Shown: positions 8,209 through 17,346, counted from the stretch's first letter. The stretch: 40,266 bases of DNA from Fibrobacter sp. (GCA_024398845.1 JAKSIM010000024.1:1-40266); one strand, 5' to 3'. A program made the numbers and translations. The notes: generated by a model from the sequence alone, not told the origin.

Positions 8209-8844
8209 ATGCGAAAAATTTTCTTCATCATTCTTTTTCTTTCCGTTTCATCCTTTGCGCTTACACTAAACCAGGTTCGTGCTGATTTGAAGAACGCTTC
8301 TGTTTCTGGTGATTCCGTCGAAATGAAGATTCGCACCACCGTGAATACAACATCTGGTAAGCAGGTGGTTTCTGTTTACGTTGTTCAAAAAAGTAAGTCA
8401 AAGATGTATTCCGAAATCAAGACCTCGTTCATGAACCAGCGTACTGTCGTAAACGGGAATCGAATGAAGGTGATTGACTTGAATACGAATAAAGTTCAAC
8501 TTTTGCCGTACAATGGCGAAGCCTTGGAAGCCTTGTCCTATACAAGGTTCAATCCATTGGATTCCGGAGACTGGAAGGAACCCATGTTTGTGTCTGAAAA
8601 TCTCTACTCCATCGAAGGACCCAAAGGGATCTTATATTACGACGCTAAGAAAAAGAGAATCGAAAAAATGGAATCAACGGACGAGAAAAAGTCTGTTCTG
8701 ACAACATTTGCATATGATGGCGAAGGAAAGTTCAAGTCCATGAATGTCGTGGTGAATGCCAATGGCGTTGAAACCTCTGTTTTTACGGAAATTTTATTGC
8801 TGCGCAGTTCGGAGAAATTCCCGGATAGGCTTTTTGAATTCTAG
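8209..8844 (+). CDS. LolA-like outer-membrane lipoprotein-sorting family protein
   Basis: A 211-residue exported protein with a classical signal peptide (hydrophobic residues about 4-17, cleavage probably after SSFA). The rest reads as repeated beta-strands with the pattern of the LolA/LolB-like fold: MKIRTTVNTTSGKQVVSVYV, NGNRMKVIDLNTNK, GILYYDAKKKRIEKME. LolA-fold proteins carry lipids or lipoproteins across the periplasm. Whether this one does is inferred from pattern only. It lies between two FISUMP lipoprotein genes with gaps of 3 and 15 bases, so the three are almost certainly co-transcribed. A role in handling its lipoprotein neighbours is an attractive but untested idea. Confidence 0.6.
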   Translation: MRKIFFIILFLSVSSFALTLNQVRADLKNASVSGDSVEMKIRTTVNTTSGKQVVSVYVVQKSKSKMYSEIKTSFMNQRTVVNGNRMKVIDLNTNKVQLLPYNGEALEALSYTRFNPLDSGDWKEPMFVSENLYSIEGPKGILYYDAKKKRIEKMESTDEKKSVLTTFAYDGEGKFKSMNVVVNANGVETSVFTEILLLRSSEKFPDRLFEF

Positions 8845-8859
8845 TTTAAAGGAAATCGT

Positions 8860-9462
8860 ATGAAGAAACTATATTTGTTAGCATTTTTTGCGATTTTCGT
8901 TGCTTGCACGACAGACTCCGATGGCGGAGAGTTTAATGCTTCCGAAGATTGCCCGGTAAGTGCTCGTGGAACGTTTGTGGATGAACGTGACGGCCAAATT
9001 TACAAGTACACGACCATCGGCGGCCAAGTGTGGATGGCGCAGAATTTGAATTACAATTCTGATCAGAAAGATTATCAGGGGATGACATATCCTTGTTCTG
9101 AAGCTAGCTCTCTATGTCCATCTGGCTGGCATTTGCCTAGTCAAGAGGAATGGGAGAGATTGTATGATAATATGGGTGGAATTGATATTGCTGGTGAACG
9201 ATTAAAAGCTTCTAGTGGGTGGAAACCTTTGAATCGTGGCGATTTAGAGGGTGGTTCGGATGATTGCGGTTTTTCTTTGGTGCCGGAGCTTACATCGCAA
9301 ATGATGAATGAAGGTTTTGCTGCTGATTTATGTTCTTCCACTTGGGATGGTGAACACTATATTTTTGGTGAATTTTTTTATTCTAACAAACCTAATGTTT
9401 CCGTTCAGTCTCACTTAAGATCAAATTATTATTCCTATTCTGTCCGTTGCTTAAAAAATTAG
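8860..9462 (+). CDS. FISUMP-domain lipoprotein
   Basis: A 200-residue predicted lipoprotein with lipobox FVAC (C16). It is a paralogue of the 7510-8205 product: both share ERDGQ-x-YKYTTIG-x-QVWMAQNLNY, a CPSGWHLPSQEEWERL segment and a C-terminal SVRCLK. This copy is shorter and has a different central loop. The start is supported by AAAGGAAAT upstream. It ends the operon; no hairpin terminator is evident in the 120 bases before nhaA. Function is unknown. Confidence 0.87.
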   Translation: MKKLYLLAFFAIFVACTTDSDGGEFNASEDCPVSARGTFVDERDGQIYKYTTIGGQVWMAQNLNYNSDQKDYQGMTYPCSEASSLCPSGWHLPSQEEWERLYDNMGGIDIAGERLKASSGWKPLNRGDLEGGSDDCGFSLVPELTSQMMNEGFAADLCSSTWDGEHYIFGEFFYSNKPNVSVQSHLRSNYYSYSVRCLKN

Positions 9463-9584
9463 CCCATATATCTTTTGGAAAAAATATCCCTGGAGCAAAA
9501 AAATCGCTCATTTGTGCATATTTTGGTGTTATAAATATGATTTTTTGGTGCGTTCTTACGAAACATATTTATATTTCATAGCGT

Positions 9585-10925
9585 ATGTCGGCACGAGTTA
9601 CTAGCAGCGATAAAGTAGAGGACTTGTTCCCGGAGACCCCGGTGCACAAGATTATTACACCTGTGGAACGCCTGATGAAGGTGGAAACGACGGGTGGCAT
9701 TGTTCTTATCATCATGACCTTGGCGGCGCTCATCTGGGCGAACCTCGCGCCGGGCTCGTATGAGCATTTTTGGCATACGCCTCTCGCCCTCACGGTGGGC
9801 AGTTGGGTAGGCACGGCGGACCTGCACTGGTTCATCAACGATGCCCTGATGACGGTCTTCTTCTTTAACATCGGTCTTGAAGTCAAGGGCGAAATGACCT
9901 ACGGCGAACTGCACGACCCGAAGGCGGCGAGCCTCCCGATTATCGCGGCGGCGGGCGGTATGCTTTTCCCGGCTTTGATTTACTTGGCCCTTTGCCCTCA
10001 TGGCGAATTTAGCGCCGCCCGCGGTTGGGGTATCCCGACGGCTACGGATATTGCGTTCGTGGTGGGCTGCATGGCGATTCTCGGCAAGCGCGTTCCGCAT
10101 GCGCTCCGCGTGATGATTTTGACTTTGGCCATTGCCGACGATATCGGCGCCATCCTCGTGATTGCGATTGGCTACCCGAGCGGTGACGGCATCAATTTCT
10201 GGGCTCTCGGGTCCGGTTTTGCCTTGCTTGCGCTTATCAACTTCATGTTCCGCATAGGCGTGCGTAACCTGCTGTTGCATGGCGTTATTGGTGTCGCGAT
10301 TTGGGCGCTGTTCGTGAAGAGCGGCGTACACCCGACCATCGCCGGTGTGCTGCTCGGTCTTTCGGTGCCGGCCAAGCCCGTGATTGCGAGCGGCAAGTTC
10401 GCCCGCTTTGCCAACAGCGTCGGGAACGTACTCGATGGCGACGCCTGCGTCTCTGGCGAAGAAAAGTACCGCGTGTTCAGCATGCTGAAGCGTGGCGCTC
10501 GCGAAAGCCTCAGCCTGCAAGAACGCCTGTACAAGCCTCTGGTACCGTGGGTGAACTTCGCCATCATGCCGCTCTTTGCTCTCTCGAACGCTGGCGTGGA
10601 AATCAAGCTTGGCGGAGTGGAAGTCCCCGTGATGAGCGCTGTCGCATTGGCCCTTGTCTTCGGTAAGCCGATAGGCATTTTCCTGTTCAGCCTTATCTCC
10701 GTGAAGATCGGCATTTCCAAGAAGCCCAGTTACCCGTGGAAGATTCTGTGGGGCGGTGGCATGCTTGCCGGTATTGGTTTTACGATGGCGTTGTTCGTCG
10801 CGGGTCTCGCCTTTGATGTGGGTGGCCGTCAGGATTCCGCAAAGCTCGGCATTCTGCTCGGAAGCTTCTGCGCCGCGATCTTTGGTTCCATCTACATGCG
10901 AATCGCCTCGAAGCCCGAGAAGTAA
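9585..10925 (+). CDS. nhaA: Na+/H+ antiporter NhaA
   Basis: A 446-residue integral membrane protein with about 12 hydrophobic segments. It exports sodium in exchange for protons and supports pH and salt homeostasis at the inner membrane. The ion-binding aspartates are recognisable in LAIADDIGAILVIAIGY (D185 and D186, counterparts of D163/D164 in E. coli). Other family features are TTGGIVLIIMTLAALIWAN near the N-terminus, WFINDALMTVFFFNIGLEVKGE, RGWGIPTATDIAFVVGC, and NAGVEIKLG with GKPIGIFLFS in the C-terminal half. The gene has its own promoter region (TATATT near 9570). The window also holds an NhaC-type antiporter gene at 28710-30044. Confidence 0.95.
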   Translation: MSARVTSSDKVEDLFPETPVHKIITPVERLMKVETTGGIVLIIMTLAALIWANLAPGSYEHFWHTPLALTVGSWVGTADLHWFINDALMTVFFFNIGLEVKGEMTYGELHDPKAASLPIIAAAGGMLFPALIYLALCPHGEFSAARGWGIPTATDIAFVVGCMAILGKRVPHALRVMILTLAIADDIGAILVIAIGYPSGDGINFWALGSGFALLALINFMFRIGVRNLLLHGVIGVAIWALFVKSGVHPTIAGVLLGLSVPAKPVIASGKFARFANSVGNVLDGDACVSGEEKYRVFSMLKRGARESLSLQERLYKPLVPWVNFAIMPLFALSNAGVEIKLGGVEVPVMSAVALALVFGKPIGIFLFSLISVKIGISKKPSYPWKILWGGGMLAGIGFTMALFVAGLAFDVGGRQDSAKLGILLGSFCAAIFGSIYMRIASKPEK

Positions 10926-10948
10926 GATTTCATTACGAAAATGGCGTT

Positions 10949-10989
10949 ACCTAAAATAGGTGACCTAAAATAGGTTGCCTAAAATAGGT
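10949..10989 (+). repeat. Three tandem 13-bp inverted repeats at 14-bp period
   Basis: ACCTAAAATAGGT occurs at 10949-10961 and 10963-10975, and as GCCTAAAATAGGT at 10977-10989. Each copy is an inverted repeat (CCTA/TAGG around AAA). The last overlaps the ribosome binding site of the GIY-YIG gene. The array could be an operator, an RNA structure controlling translation, or a simple tandem expansion. Confidence 0.8.
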
Positions 10990-10999
10990 GGTGAATCTT

Positions 11000-11353
11000 A
11001 TGCCGCATTTTGTCTACATGCTCCGCTGTGCCGGAGGCCGCATTTACACGGGCTACGCCGTCGATGTGGCTGCGCGTTTCGAACAGCATAAAAGCGGGAA
11101 GGGCGCGAAGTTCACCAAGGCTTTTCCGCCGGAGTGCATATTGCACACATTTGAACTCGAAAGCAAGGAATTTGCCTTACGCCTGGAAGCCCGCATCAAG
11201 AAACTCCCGCGCCCAAAGAAGGAACTGCTTGCCGTGGGCGACGAGGCGATTGCCGAAAAGCTGAAGGCCGGGCTGGGCGAAGTTCCTGTGAAAAAACGCA
11301 AAAGAAAACGGTGTAAGTCGCGAAAACTTTCGTCGGAACCTGTTTGCGCTTGA
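11000..11353 (+). CDS. GIY-YIG domain protein (UPF0213/YhbQ-like)
   Basis: A 117-residue protein with an N-terminal GIY-YIG nuclease-type domain: VYMLRCAGGRIYTGYAVDVA (residues about 5-24), then RFEQHKSGKGAKFTKAFPPE and the family segment EARIKKLPRPKKELL. The first motif is the YTGY variant found in UPF0213 proteins. Members such as YhbQ have been linked to DNA handling, but the natural substrate is unclear. The C-terminal tail is very basic (VKKRKRKRCKSRK), consistent with nucleic acid binding. The ATG at 11000 is preferred over two GTG codons just upstream because GGTGGTG sits at proper distance. The three palindromic repeats end at this ribosome binding site. Confidence 0.85.
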   Translation: MPHFVYMLRCAGGRIYTGYAVDVAARFEQHKSGKGAKFTKAFPPECILHTFELESKEFALRLEARIKKLPRPKKELLAVGDEAIAEKLKAGLGEVPVKKRKRKRCKSRKLSSEPVCA

Positions 11354-11542
11354 CGGACCCGCTCTGCCCGGCGGCATCGCCTTGCTGCGATTTTGCGAAG
11401 CGCAGTTTTCGGTGACGCTAGCCGACGTTGACTGGAATGAAGTGGAATTGGTGTGATGTGAATCTATACCTTTTGAAATTTCAAATAGCTATATTTATGA
11501 AATGCGCGTGTCGGTAAATTGAGACGACCTTAGAGAGGTGTT

Positions 11543-14386
11543 ATGAACTTTCAACATTTTTCATTCAAATGGCACCTTTGTACATTTTGCGTTGCCGTGC
11601 CTTTTTTCATGGCGGCTTGCGGTGACAGCGGTTCCGACAGCGATTTCGAGGAACCCTCCGGTACGGACGAAATCTGCGAAGACGATTTTTGCGACAGTGA
11701 AAGTTCCGACAGTGATGGAAAATCTGCAGGAATGAGTTCCAGCAGTGCTGAAAGCAGTTCCAGTTTCCAGAAAAAGGAAGCTGATATTTCTGCAAGCAGT
11801 TACAAGGATTCTTCGCTGGCGGGTGAGAAATACAAATCCGATTTAGGAATGATGAACATCGTCAACGGCACAATCTACGATTCCACGTACAATCACGAGT
11901 ACAAGACGGTTCGAATCGGACCTTACGAGTGGATTGCGGAAAACTTGCTGGATGCTACCACCGCGTTCGAGAATTACGATATGTGCTACGACAACGACCG
12001 TAACAACTGCAAGACCGATGGCCGCTTGTTCAGGGATTATACAAAGAACGATATGTGCCCTACCGGATTTGTAGTGCCGTCTTCTGCGGATTACAGGTAC
12101 CTGCTGCGTGTCACGAGCGATCTCACCGATGCCGGGCTTGGGTTCAATCCCCAAATGGCGGGTTTCTGTAGGCGCGGCACCTTCGACATGGATTCGCTAG
12201 GCTGCTCCGACAAGGGTAAAAGGACTTACCTGTTGACAAACAACGACAGCATGTTTGTTGTTGGCAAGAATGGCAAGGCGCGCATGATGGAATCCGATTT
12301 TTACGGTTTCTACTCGCTGCGTTGCGTCAGAAAATTGTCGTTTGTAGAAAACGAAAAACAGTTGCCTATTTGCAATTCCGAGACGGAAGACGACCTGGGT
12401 GATATTTTCGTGGCAAGTGCCAGCAAGAACTACTTTTGCGAAGGCGGCATATGGGTCAAGGGGAACGACTCCGATTGTTCTTGGGGCGACCGCGGCGAAC
12501 TGCATTACTACGGAGATTCGCTGTATGTCTGCAACGGCTCCTGGACGCTCGCCACAATGAACGAGGCTGGCGCTGCATGCGCCGATGAAAACGACGGCGA
12601 TGTACGCGAACTGAATGGCAAAAAGTTTATATGTAACGATTCCTCCTGGCGTGAACCGAACGCCACCGAAAAATCCATTGGGCTTTGCACCGCGAAGGAC
12701 ATTGGAAAAATCGATACGATTCCCGTGGGCGTGAGCCTTGATTTTTACTACTGCGATTCCACCGGCTGGCGCTCCGCACGCCTCGTAGATTACGTCGGCA
12801 AATGCGACAGTTCCAAGTTCTACAACGTCGTGGAATTTGGCGAAACAAAGTATGCTTGCCGCACCGACAACACCTGGGAAAAATTCACGACACTCGAAAC
12901 AAAAGTCGGGCTCTGCACTCCGAAAAAAATCGGCATCATCGACAGTGTAAAACAGGGTGAACTCTATGACCAGTACTACTGCGATTCCACCGGATGGCGC
13001 GCCGCGAAACTCGTGGACTACGCAGGCAAATGCGACGACAGCAAGTTCTACAAAACCATCGACTTCGGCACCGTCTCTTACGCCTGCCGCACCGACGGTT
13101 CCTGGACAAAACTCTCGACCACCGAAACCAAAATCGGTGTCTGCTCGCCCAAGAATCGTGGCGCAATCGACAGCATCAATTCGATTATTTACGTATGCGA
13201 CACCACAGACTGGAAAGTCGCAACCATTTACGACATTTTTGAATGCTCCAGCGCAAAAATCAACAGCACTGCGAAATTCAAGGATAACACTTACGGCTGT
13301 AACGACGATTTACAATGGACTCCGGTGACAGACACTACAAAGGCCCTGGGTTATTGCACCAGCAAAAATTACGGTACCATCAAAAAATACAGTTCCACCG
13401 ACTTCATCTGCGATACAGAATGGCGCAAGGCCACGCAGAACGATTTGATAGGACTCTGCAACGATAGCACCGAAGGCACCATCACAACATACAATGGCGA
13501 AAAGTATGGATGCGCCAAAAAAACCTGGAGAACTCTCAAAGCACACGAATCAGAATATGGTATGTGTACAATAAAGAACGCTGGCGAAATACATCAATAT
13601 AGAATAGGCAAATTTTTCAAATGCACTGGTAGTTCCTGGGATTACGTCTCCATAGAAGATGCCCTTGGCGAATGCAATTCGACTACAGTCCCCTCATTAC
13701 AATACTATGCCGGCGGCGCCTACTTTTGCGTGGGTTATTCCTGGAAACCGGCAAAAGCCCGTAGTATATTGGGAGCATGCACCAGCGACCGTAAAAACGA
13801 AACTGGCTATGTCGGCGATACGCTTTATATTTGCAACGGAGTCACGGATTGGGTAAAATACACTGGCCCCGAAGAAGAATACGGATTATGCACGAACAAC
13901 ACGGACCGCATCATATTCAACGGCGAAAAATACGGCTGCACAGGTGATACGGGCGCATTTGAATGGCGCGCCGAAAACGACCTCGACCGAAAACTTGGAT
14001 TCTGCAATGGTGCAGATTCAATACAATGGAAAGAACTCGATGGTGTGGACTATGTTTGTTCCTTACACCACCATGAATGGTTTACCGGTACTTTTGTGGA
14101 AATGTATGAAGATTGCGTTGCTCATAATGAGAATCATAATTTCGGAACAACTGTTGGCTATAAAGGCGAAACGTACTACTGTCAAGAAGGCGTAGACTAT
14201 GATACCGGAAATAGTGGTTATGAAGTCGGCTATTGGCATAAAATGAATTCATTTGAACTAGAGTATGGTCCCTGTACGCCGGAAAACCAAGGCCAGAAAG
14301 TCACAATCAAAAACTACACATATACATGCTCTACTAGAATAGGTAGATACGAACATATTGTATACTTATGGATAGGCGAATCTTAG
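11543..14386 (+). CDS. FISUMP-like lipoprotein with about 18 Cys/Trp repeats (copy A)
   Basis: A 947-residue predicted lipoprotein with lipobox MAAC (C26) and a Ser/Asp-rich spacer to about residue 95. A degenerate FISUMP-like domain follows: YNHEYKTVRIGPYEWIAENL, MCPTGFVVPSSADYRYL, YGFYSLRCVRKL. From about residue 270 to the end I count 18 units of about 33-50 residues. Each starts with a Cys, carries a central Y-x-C and then a Trp, and usually ends in a Gly just before the next Cys (example: CNDSTEGTITTYNGEKYGC then KKTWR). The even Cys content suggests disulfide-bonded repeats outside the cytoplasm. I know no named family for the repeat. AGAGGTG precedes the ATG. Copy B starts 13 bases downstream. 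Confidence 0.85.
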   Translation: MNFQHFSFKWHLCTFCVAVPFFMAACGDSGSDSDFEEPSGTDEICEDDFCDSESSDSDGKSAGMSSSSAESSSSFQKKEADISASSYKDSSLAGEKYKSDLGMMNIVNGTIYDSTYNHEYKTVRIGPYEWIAENLLDATTAFENYDMCYDNDRNNCKTDGRLFRDYTKNDMCPTGFVVPSSADYRYLLRVTSDLTDAGLGFNPQMAGFCRRGTFDMDSLGCSDKGKRTYLLTNNDSMFVVGKNGKARMMESDFYGFYSLRCVRKLSFVENEKQLPICNSETEDDLGDIFVASASKNYFCEGGIWVKGNDSDCSWGDRGELHYYGDSLYVCNGSWTLATMNEAGAACADENDGDVRELNGKKFICNDSSWREPNATEKSIGLCTAKDIGKIDTIPVGVSLDFYYCDSTGWRSARLVDYVGKCDSSKFYNVVEFGETKYACRTDNTWEKFTTLETKVGLCTPKKIGIIDSVKQGELYDQYYCDSTGWRAAKLVDYAGKCDDSKFYKTIDFGTVSYACRTDGSWTKLSTTETKIGVCSPKNRGAIDSINSIIYVCDTTDWKVATIYDIFECSSAKINSTAKFKDNTYGCNDDLQWTPVTDTTKALGYCTSKNYGTIKKYSSTDFICDTEWRKATQNDLIGLCNDSTEGTITTYNGEKYGCAKKTWRTLKAHESEYGMCTIKNAGEIHQYRIGKFFKCTGSSWDYVSIEDALGECNSTTVPSLQYYAGGAYFCVGYSWKPAKARSILGACTSDRKNETGYVGDTLYICNGVTDWVKYTGPEEEYGLCTNNTDRIIFNGEKYGCTGDTGAFEWRAENDLDRKLGFCNGADSIQWKELDGVDYVCSLHHHEWFTGTFVEMYEDCVAHNENHNFGTTVGYKGETYYCQEGVDYDTGNSGYEVGYWHKMNSFELEYGPCTPENQGQKVTIKNYTYTCSTRIGRYEHIVYLWIGES
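11874..12771 (+). repeat. ~0.9-kb block repeated at 14719-15616
   Basis: By eye, this block is identical base for base to 14719-15616 (offset 2845). It covers the FISUMP-like domain and the first four Cys/Trp repeats of the two tandem lipoprotein genes. Third codon positions are conserved too. Outside the block the genes diverge clearly. Confidence 0.8.
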
Positions 14387-14399
14387 AGGAAGCAACTTT

Positions 14400-17258
14400 A
14401 TGAATTTTTCGAAAAGCACATTCAAAAAAACATTCTTGGCATTCTGCCTTGCGACTCCATTTTTCATCGCGGCCTGTGGCGACAGCGGTTCTAGTTCCGA
14501 TGATTTCGGCAATTCCATCGACATAGACGAAGACTGCGACGACGATTCCTGCGACAGCAAAAATTCCGGCAGTTCCGACAGCAACGGCAATGGCGCCAGC
14601 AGTTCCAGTTTTAAAAAGAAAGAAGCCGACCTCTCCGCGAGCAGTTACACGGATTCCGCGCTGGTGGGCGAGGAATACAAATCTGATTTAGGAATGATGA
14701 ACATCGTCAACGGCACGGTCTACGATTCCACGTACAATCACGAGTACAAGACGGTTCGAATCGGACCTTACGAGTGGATTGCGGAAAACTTGCTGGATGC
14801 TACCACCGCGTTCGAGAATTACGATATGTGCTACGACAACGACCGTAACAACTGCAAGACCGATGGCCGCTTGTTCAGGGATTATACAAAGAACGATATG
14901 TGCCCTACCGGATTTGTAGTGCCGTCTTCTGCGGATTACAGGTACCTGCTGCGTGTCACGAGCGATCTCACCGATGCCGGGCTTGGGTTCAATCCCCAAA
15001 TGGCGGGTTTCTGTAGGCGCGGCACCTTCGACATGGATTCGCTAGGCTGCTCCGACAAGGGTAAAAGGACTTACCTGTTGACAAACAACGACAGCATGTT
15101 TGTTGTTGGCAAGAATGGCAAGGCGCGCATGATGGAATCCGATTTTTACGGTTTCTACTCGCTGCGTTGCGTCAGAAAATTGTCGTTTGTAGAAAACGAA
15201 AAACAGTTGCCTATTTGCAATTCCGAGACGGAAGACGACCTGGGTGATATTTTCGTGGCAAGTGCCAGCAAGAACTACTTTTGCGAAGGCGGCATATGGG
15301 TCAAGGGGAACGACTCCGATTGTTCTTGGGGCGACCGCGGCGAACTGCATTACTACGGAGATTCGCTGTATGTCTGCAACGGCTCCTGGACGCTCGCCAC
15401 AATGAACGAGGCTGGCGCTGCATGCGCCGATGAAAACGACGGCGATGTACGCGAACTGAATGGCAAAAAGTTTATATGTAACGATTCCTCCTGGCGTGAA
15501 CCGAACGCCACCGAAAAATCCATTGGGCTTTGCACCGCGAAGGACATTGGAAAAATCGATACGATTCCCGTGGGCGTGAGCCTTGATTTTTACTACTGCG
15601 ATTCCACCGGCTGGCGTACCGCACGCCTTGTGGACTATGCCGGCAAATGCAACGATAGCAAGTTCTACAGTGTCTTTGAACTCAACGGTATAAAGTACAC
15701 CTGCCGCACCGACAGCACTTGGGAAAAGTTCACGACTCTCGAAAATTCCATCGGGCTTTGCACTCCTAAAAAATTAGGCGTCATCGACACCGTTAAAAAG
15801 GGCGAAAGCGTCGACCCGTACTTCTGCGATTCCACCGGCTGGCGCGCCGCAACGCTCGTGGACTACGCCGGCAAATGCGAAGAAAGCAAGTTCTACAAGA
15901 CCATCGACTTCGGCACCGTGACATACGTTTGCCGCACCGACAGCACCTGGAGCAAAATGAGCAGCCTCGAAGAAAGACTTGGAGTTTGCGCCCCTAAAAA
16001 GTTCAACGACATCGACACCATCGACATAGGCGTTTACGCCTGCGACAGTAGTGGATGGCACACCGCAGGCGTTAGCGATTACTACGGCAAGTGCACCGAA
16101 CTCAAAATCAACACGATCGTGGATTATAAGGGAACCGGCTACGCCTGTGTAGAACCGCCCACCTGGACGCAAATCGACAACGTCACCAAAAAGCTGGGAT
16201 TCTGCACCAAGGACATCCAGGGAATCATAAAGGACTACGACGGCACGCCCTACATTTGCGACTCCAAGTGGCGCACGGCCACCCAGGCGGAATTCCTGGC
16301 GGAATGCACCGAAGAAAACGAGGGCTCCACCAAGAAGTTCATCAACACAAGTTACGGCTGCAGGAATTTAAAGTGGATCAAGTTCAAAGCCGTCGACGAT
16401 TCCCTCGGTTTCTGCTCCAAGAAATTACTAAACGAAATCAAGTCCACCGTCAAAAAAACATCGTACAAATGCCTGGACACCGGTTGGACCAAGTACACTC
16501 CGGAAGTCGCCTTTGGAAAATGCGACGATGATTTCAGAAGAGAACATGGACAAGAAATTTTTAAGCTTGGCGACGAAGAGTATGTCTGCTGGATTACCGG
16601 TTGGCGTACTCCGCAGGCGACGCTCAAATTGGAGGAATGCACCGCGGCCAAGGTGGGGACTTTCGAGGAGTATCTCGGAGACACGTACTACTGCTCTCCG
16701 AAGAAGAACTGGATAGAGGTGGTTGGCCCTGAACTTGAACACGGCCTCTGCGAAGATGGAAGAACCGATATCGTCACCTACAACGGAAAGAAATACGGTT
16801 GTTTTCGCGAAGCTAAGAATTACGATCGAATTTACTACAATGTAGTTGAATTCAAGTGGCGCGAAGAGACTGAATTGGACAGGGCGATGGGATTCTGCCA
16901 TAGTTTCGGCATGGAATGGAATAAATACAATGGCCTTGACTATGTCTGCAATCGTGATCAAATGGGCTGGAAAAACAGCACCTTCTGGGCAATGTACACA
17001 GCCTGCGATGACAGATACCCGTATAAATACGGCGTAACCGTCGGTTTCAAAGATTCTCTATTCTACTGCGACGAACTCGTTGAACCCATTACCAGCGAAT
17101 ACGTGGGCTGGCACATAATCCCCCCCATCGACGAAGAAAAGGGCCCCTGCCGTAAGGATATTTTCGAAGAAACTATCCTCTTTAATAGCCAGGAATACAA
17201 GTGCGGGAAGACTTATGATTGGCCGGACAGCGTTTATAGGTGGTTGCCGCAGGAATAG
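14400..17258 (+). CDS. FISUMP-like lipoprotein with about 18 Cys/Trp repeats (copy B)
   Basis: A 952-residue predicted lipoprotein with lipobox IAAC (C26), the tandem paralogue of copy A. The signal peptides and Ser/Asp spacers are related but diverged. The FISUMP-like domain and first four Cys/Trp repeats are identical to copy A. The remaining repeats differ substantially while keeping the Cys-(n)-Y-x-C-(n)-W pattern, and again I count 18 units. An AGGAAG ribosome binding site lies 6-11 bases before the ATG, and the 13-base gap to copy A implies one transcript. Function is unknown. The long repeat array on a lipid anchor suggests an extended surface stalk or binding protein, which is inference. 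Confidence 0.85.
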   Translation: MNFSKSTFKKTFLAFCLATPFFIAACGDSGSSSDDFGNSIDIDEDCDDDSCDSKNSGSSDSNGNGASSSSFKKKEADLSASSYTDSALVGEEYKSDLGMMNIVNGTVYDSTYNHEYKTVRIGPYEWIAENLLDATTAFENYDMCYDNDRNNCKTDGRLFRDYTKNDMCPTGFVVPSSADYRYLLRVTSDLTDAGLGFNPQMAGFCRRGTFDMDSLGCSDKGKRTYLLTNNDSMFVVGKNGKARMMESDFYGFYSLRCVRKLSFVENEKQLPICNSETEDDLGDIFVASASKNYFCEGGIWVKGNDSDCSWGDRGELHYYGDSLYVCNGSWTLATMNEAGAACADENDGDVRELNGKKFICNDSSWREPNATEKSIGLCTAKDIGKIDTIPVGVSLDFYYCDSTGWRTARLVDYAGKCNDSKFYSVFELNGIKYTCRTDSTWEKFTTLENSIGLCTPKKLGVIDTVKKGESVDPYFCDSTGWRAATLVDYAGKCEESKFYKTIDFGTVTYVCRTDSTWSKMSSLEERLGVCAPKKFNDIDTIDIGVYACDSSGWHTAGVSDYYGKCTELKINTIVDYKGTGYACVEPPTWTQIDNVTKKLGFCTKDIQGIIKDYDGTPYICDSKWRTATQAEFLAECTEENEGSTKKFINTSYGCRNLKWIKFKAVDDSLGFCSKKLLNEIKSTVKKTSYKCLDTGWTKYTPEVAFGKCDDDFRREHGQEIFKLGDEEYVCWITGWRTPQATLKLEECTAAKVGTFEEYLGDTYYCSPKKNWIEVVGPELEHGLCEDGRTDIVTYNGKKYGCFREAKNYDRIYYNVVEFKWREETELDRAMGFCHSFGMEWNKYNGLDYVCNRDQMGWKNSTFWAMYTACDDRYPYKYGVTVGFKDSLFYCDELVEPITSEYVGWHIIPPIDEEKGPCRKDIFEETILFNSQEYKCGKTYDWPDSVYRWLPQE
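14719..15616 (+). repeat. ~0.9-kb block repeated from 11874-12771
   Basis: This is the second copy of the identical block described at 11874-12771. The sharp boundaries against diverged flanks suggest recent gene conversion or unequal crossing-over. Confidence 0.8.
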
Positions 17259-17346
17259 GAATACTTGTTGCAACTTTCGCAACCCTTCTGTCTGCGCATT
17301 CGGCCTGACCCAGGCCTACCTTCCGGCTGCCGTCTATAGTTTGTTC

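Noticed and set aside
9576..10520. A 314-codon minus-strand frame opposite nhaA
   Set aside because: NhaA motifs are unambiguous on the plus strand. The antisense translation is Arg/His/Glu-rich with no domain.
11385..11409. CTGCG/CGCAG hairpin followed by TTTT after the GIY-YIG gene
   Set aside because: The stem is only five base pairs with an 11-base loop and four T residues, too weak to call a terminator.
11466..11495. Promoter for the Cys/Trp-repeat lipoprotein operon (TATATT at 11490)
   Set aside because: A good -10 element is present, but the nearest TTGAAA is only about 11 bases away, so no acceptable -35 pairing was found.
17302..17316. GGCCTG-ACC-CAGGCC hairpin between convergent genes
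   Set aside because: It is a perfect 6-bp stem with a 3-base loop but has no T tract on either side, so a terminator call is not supported.
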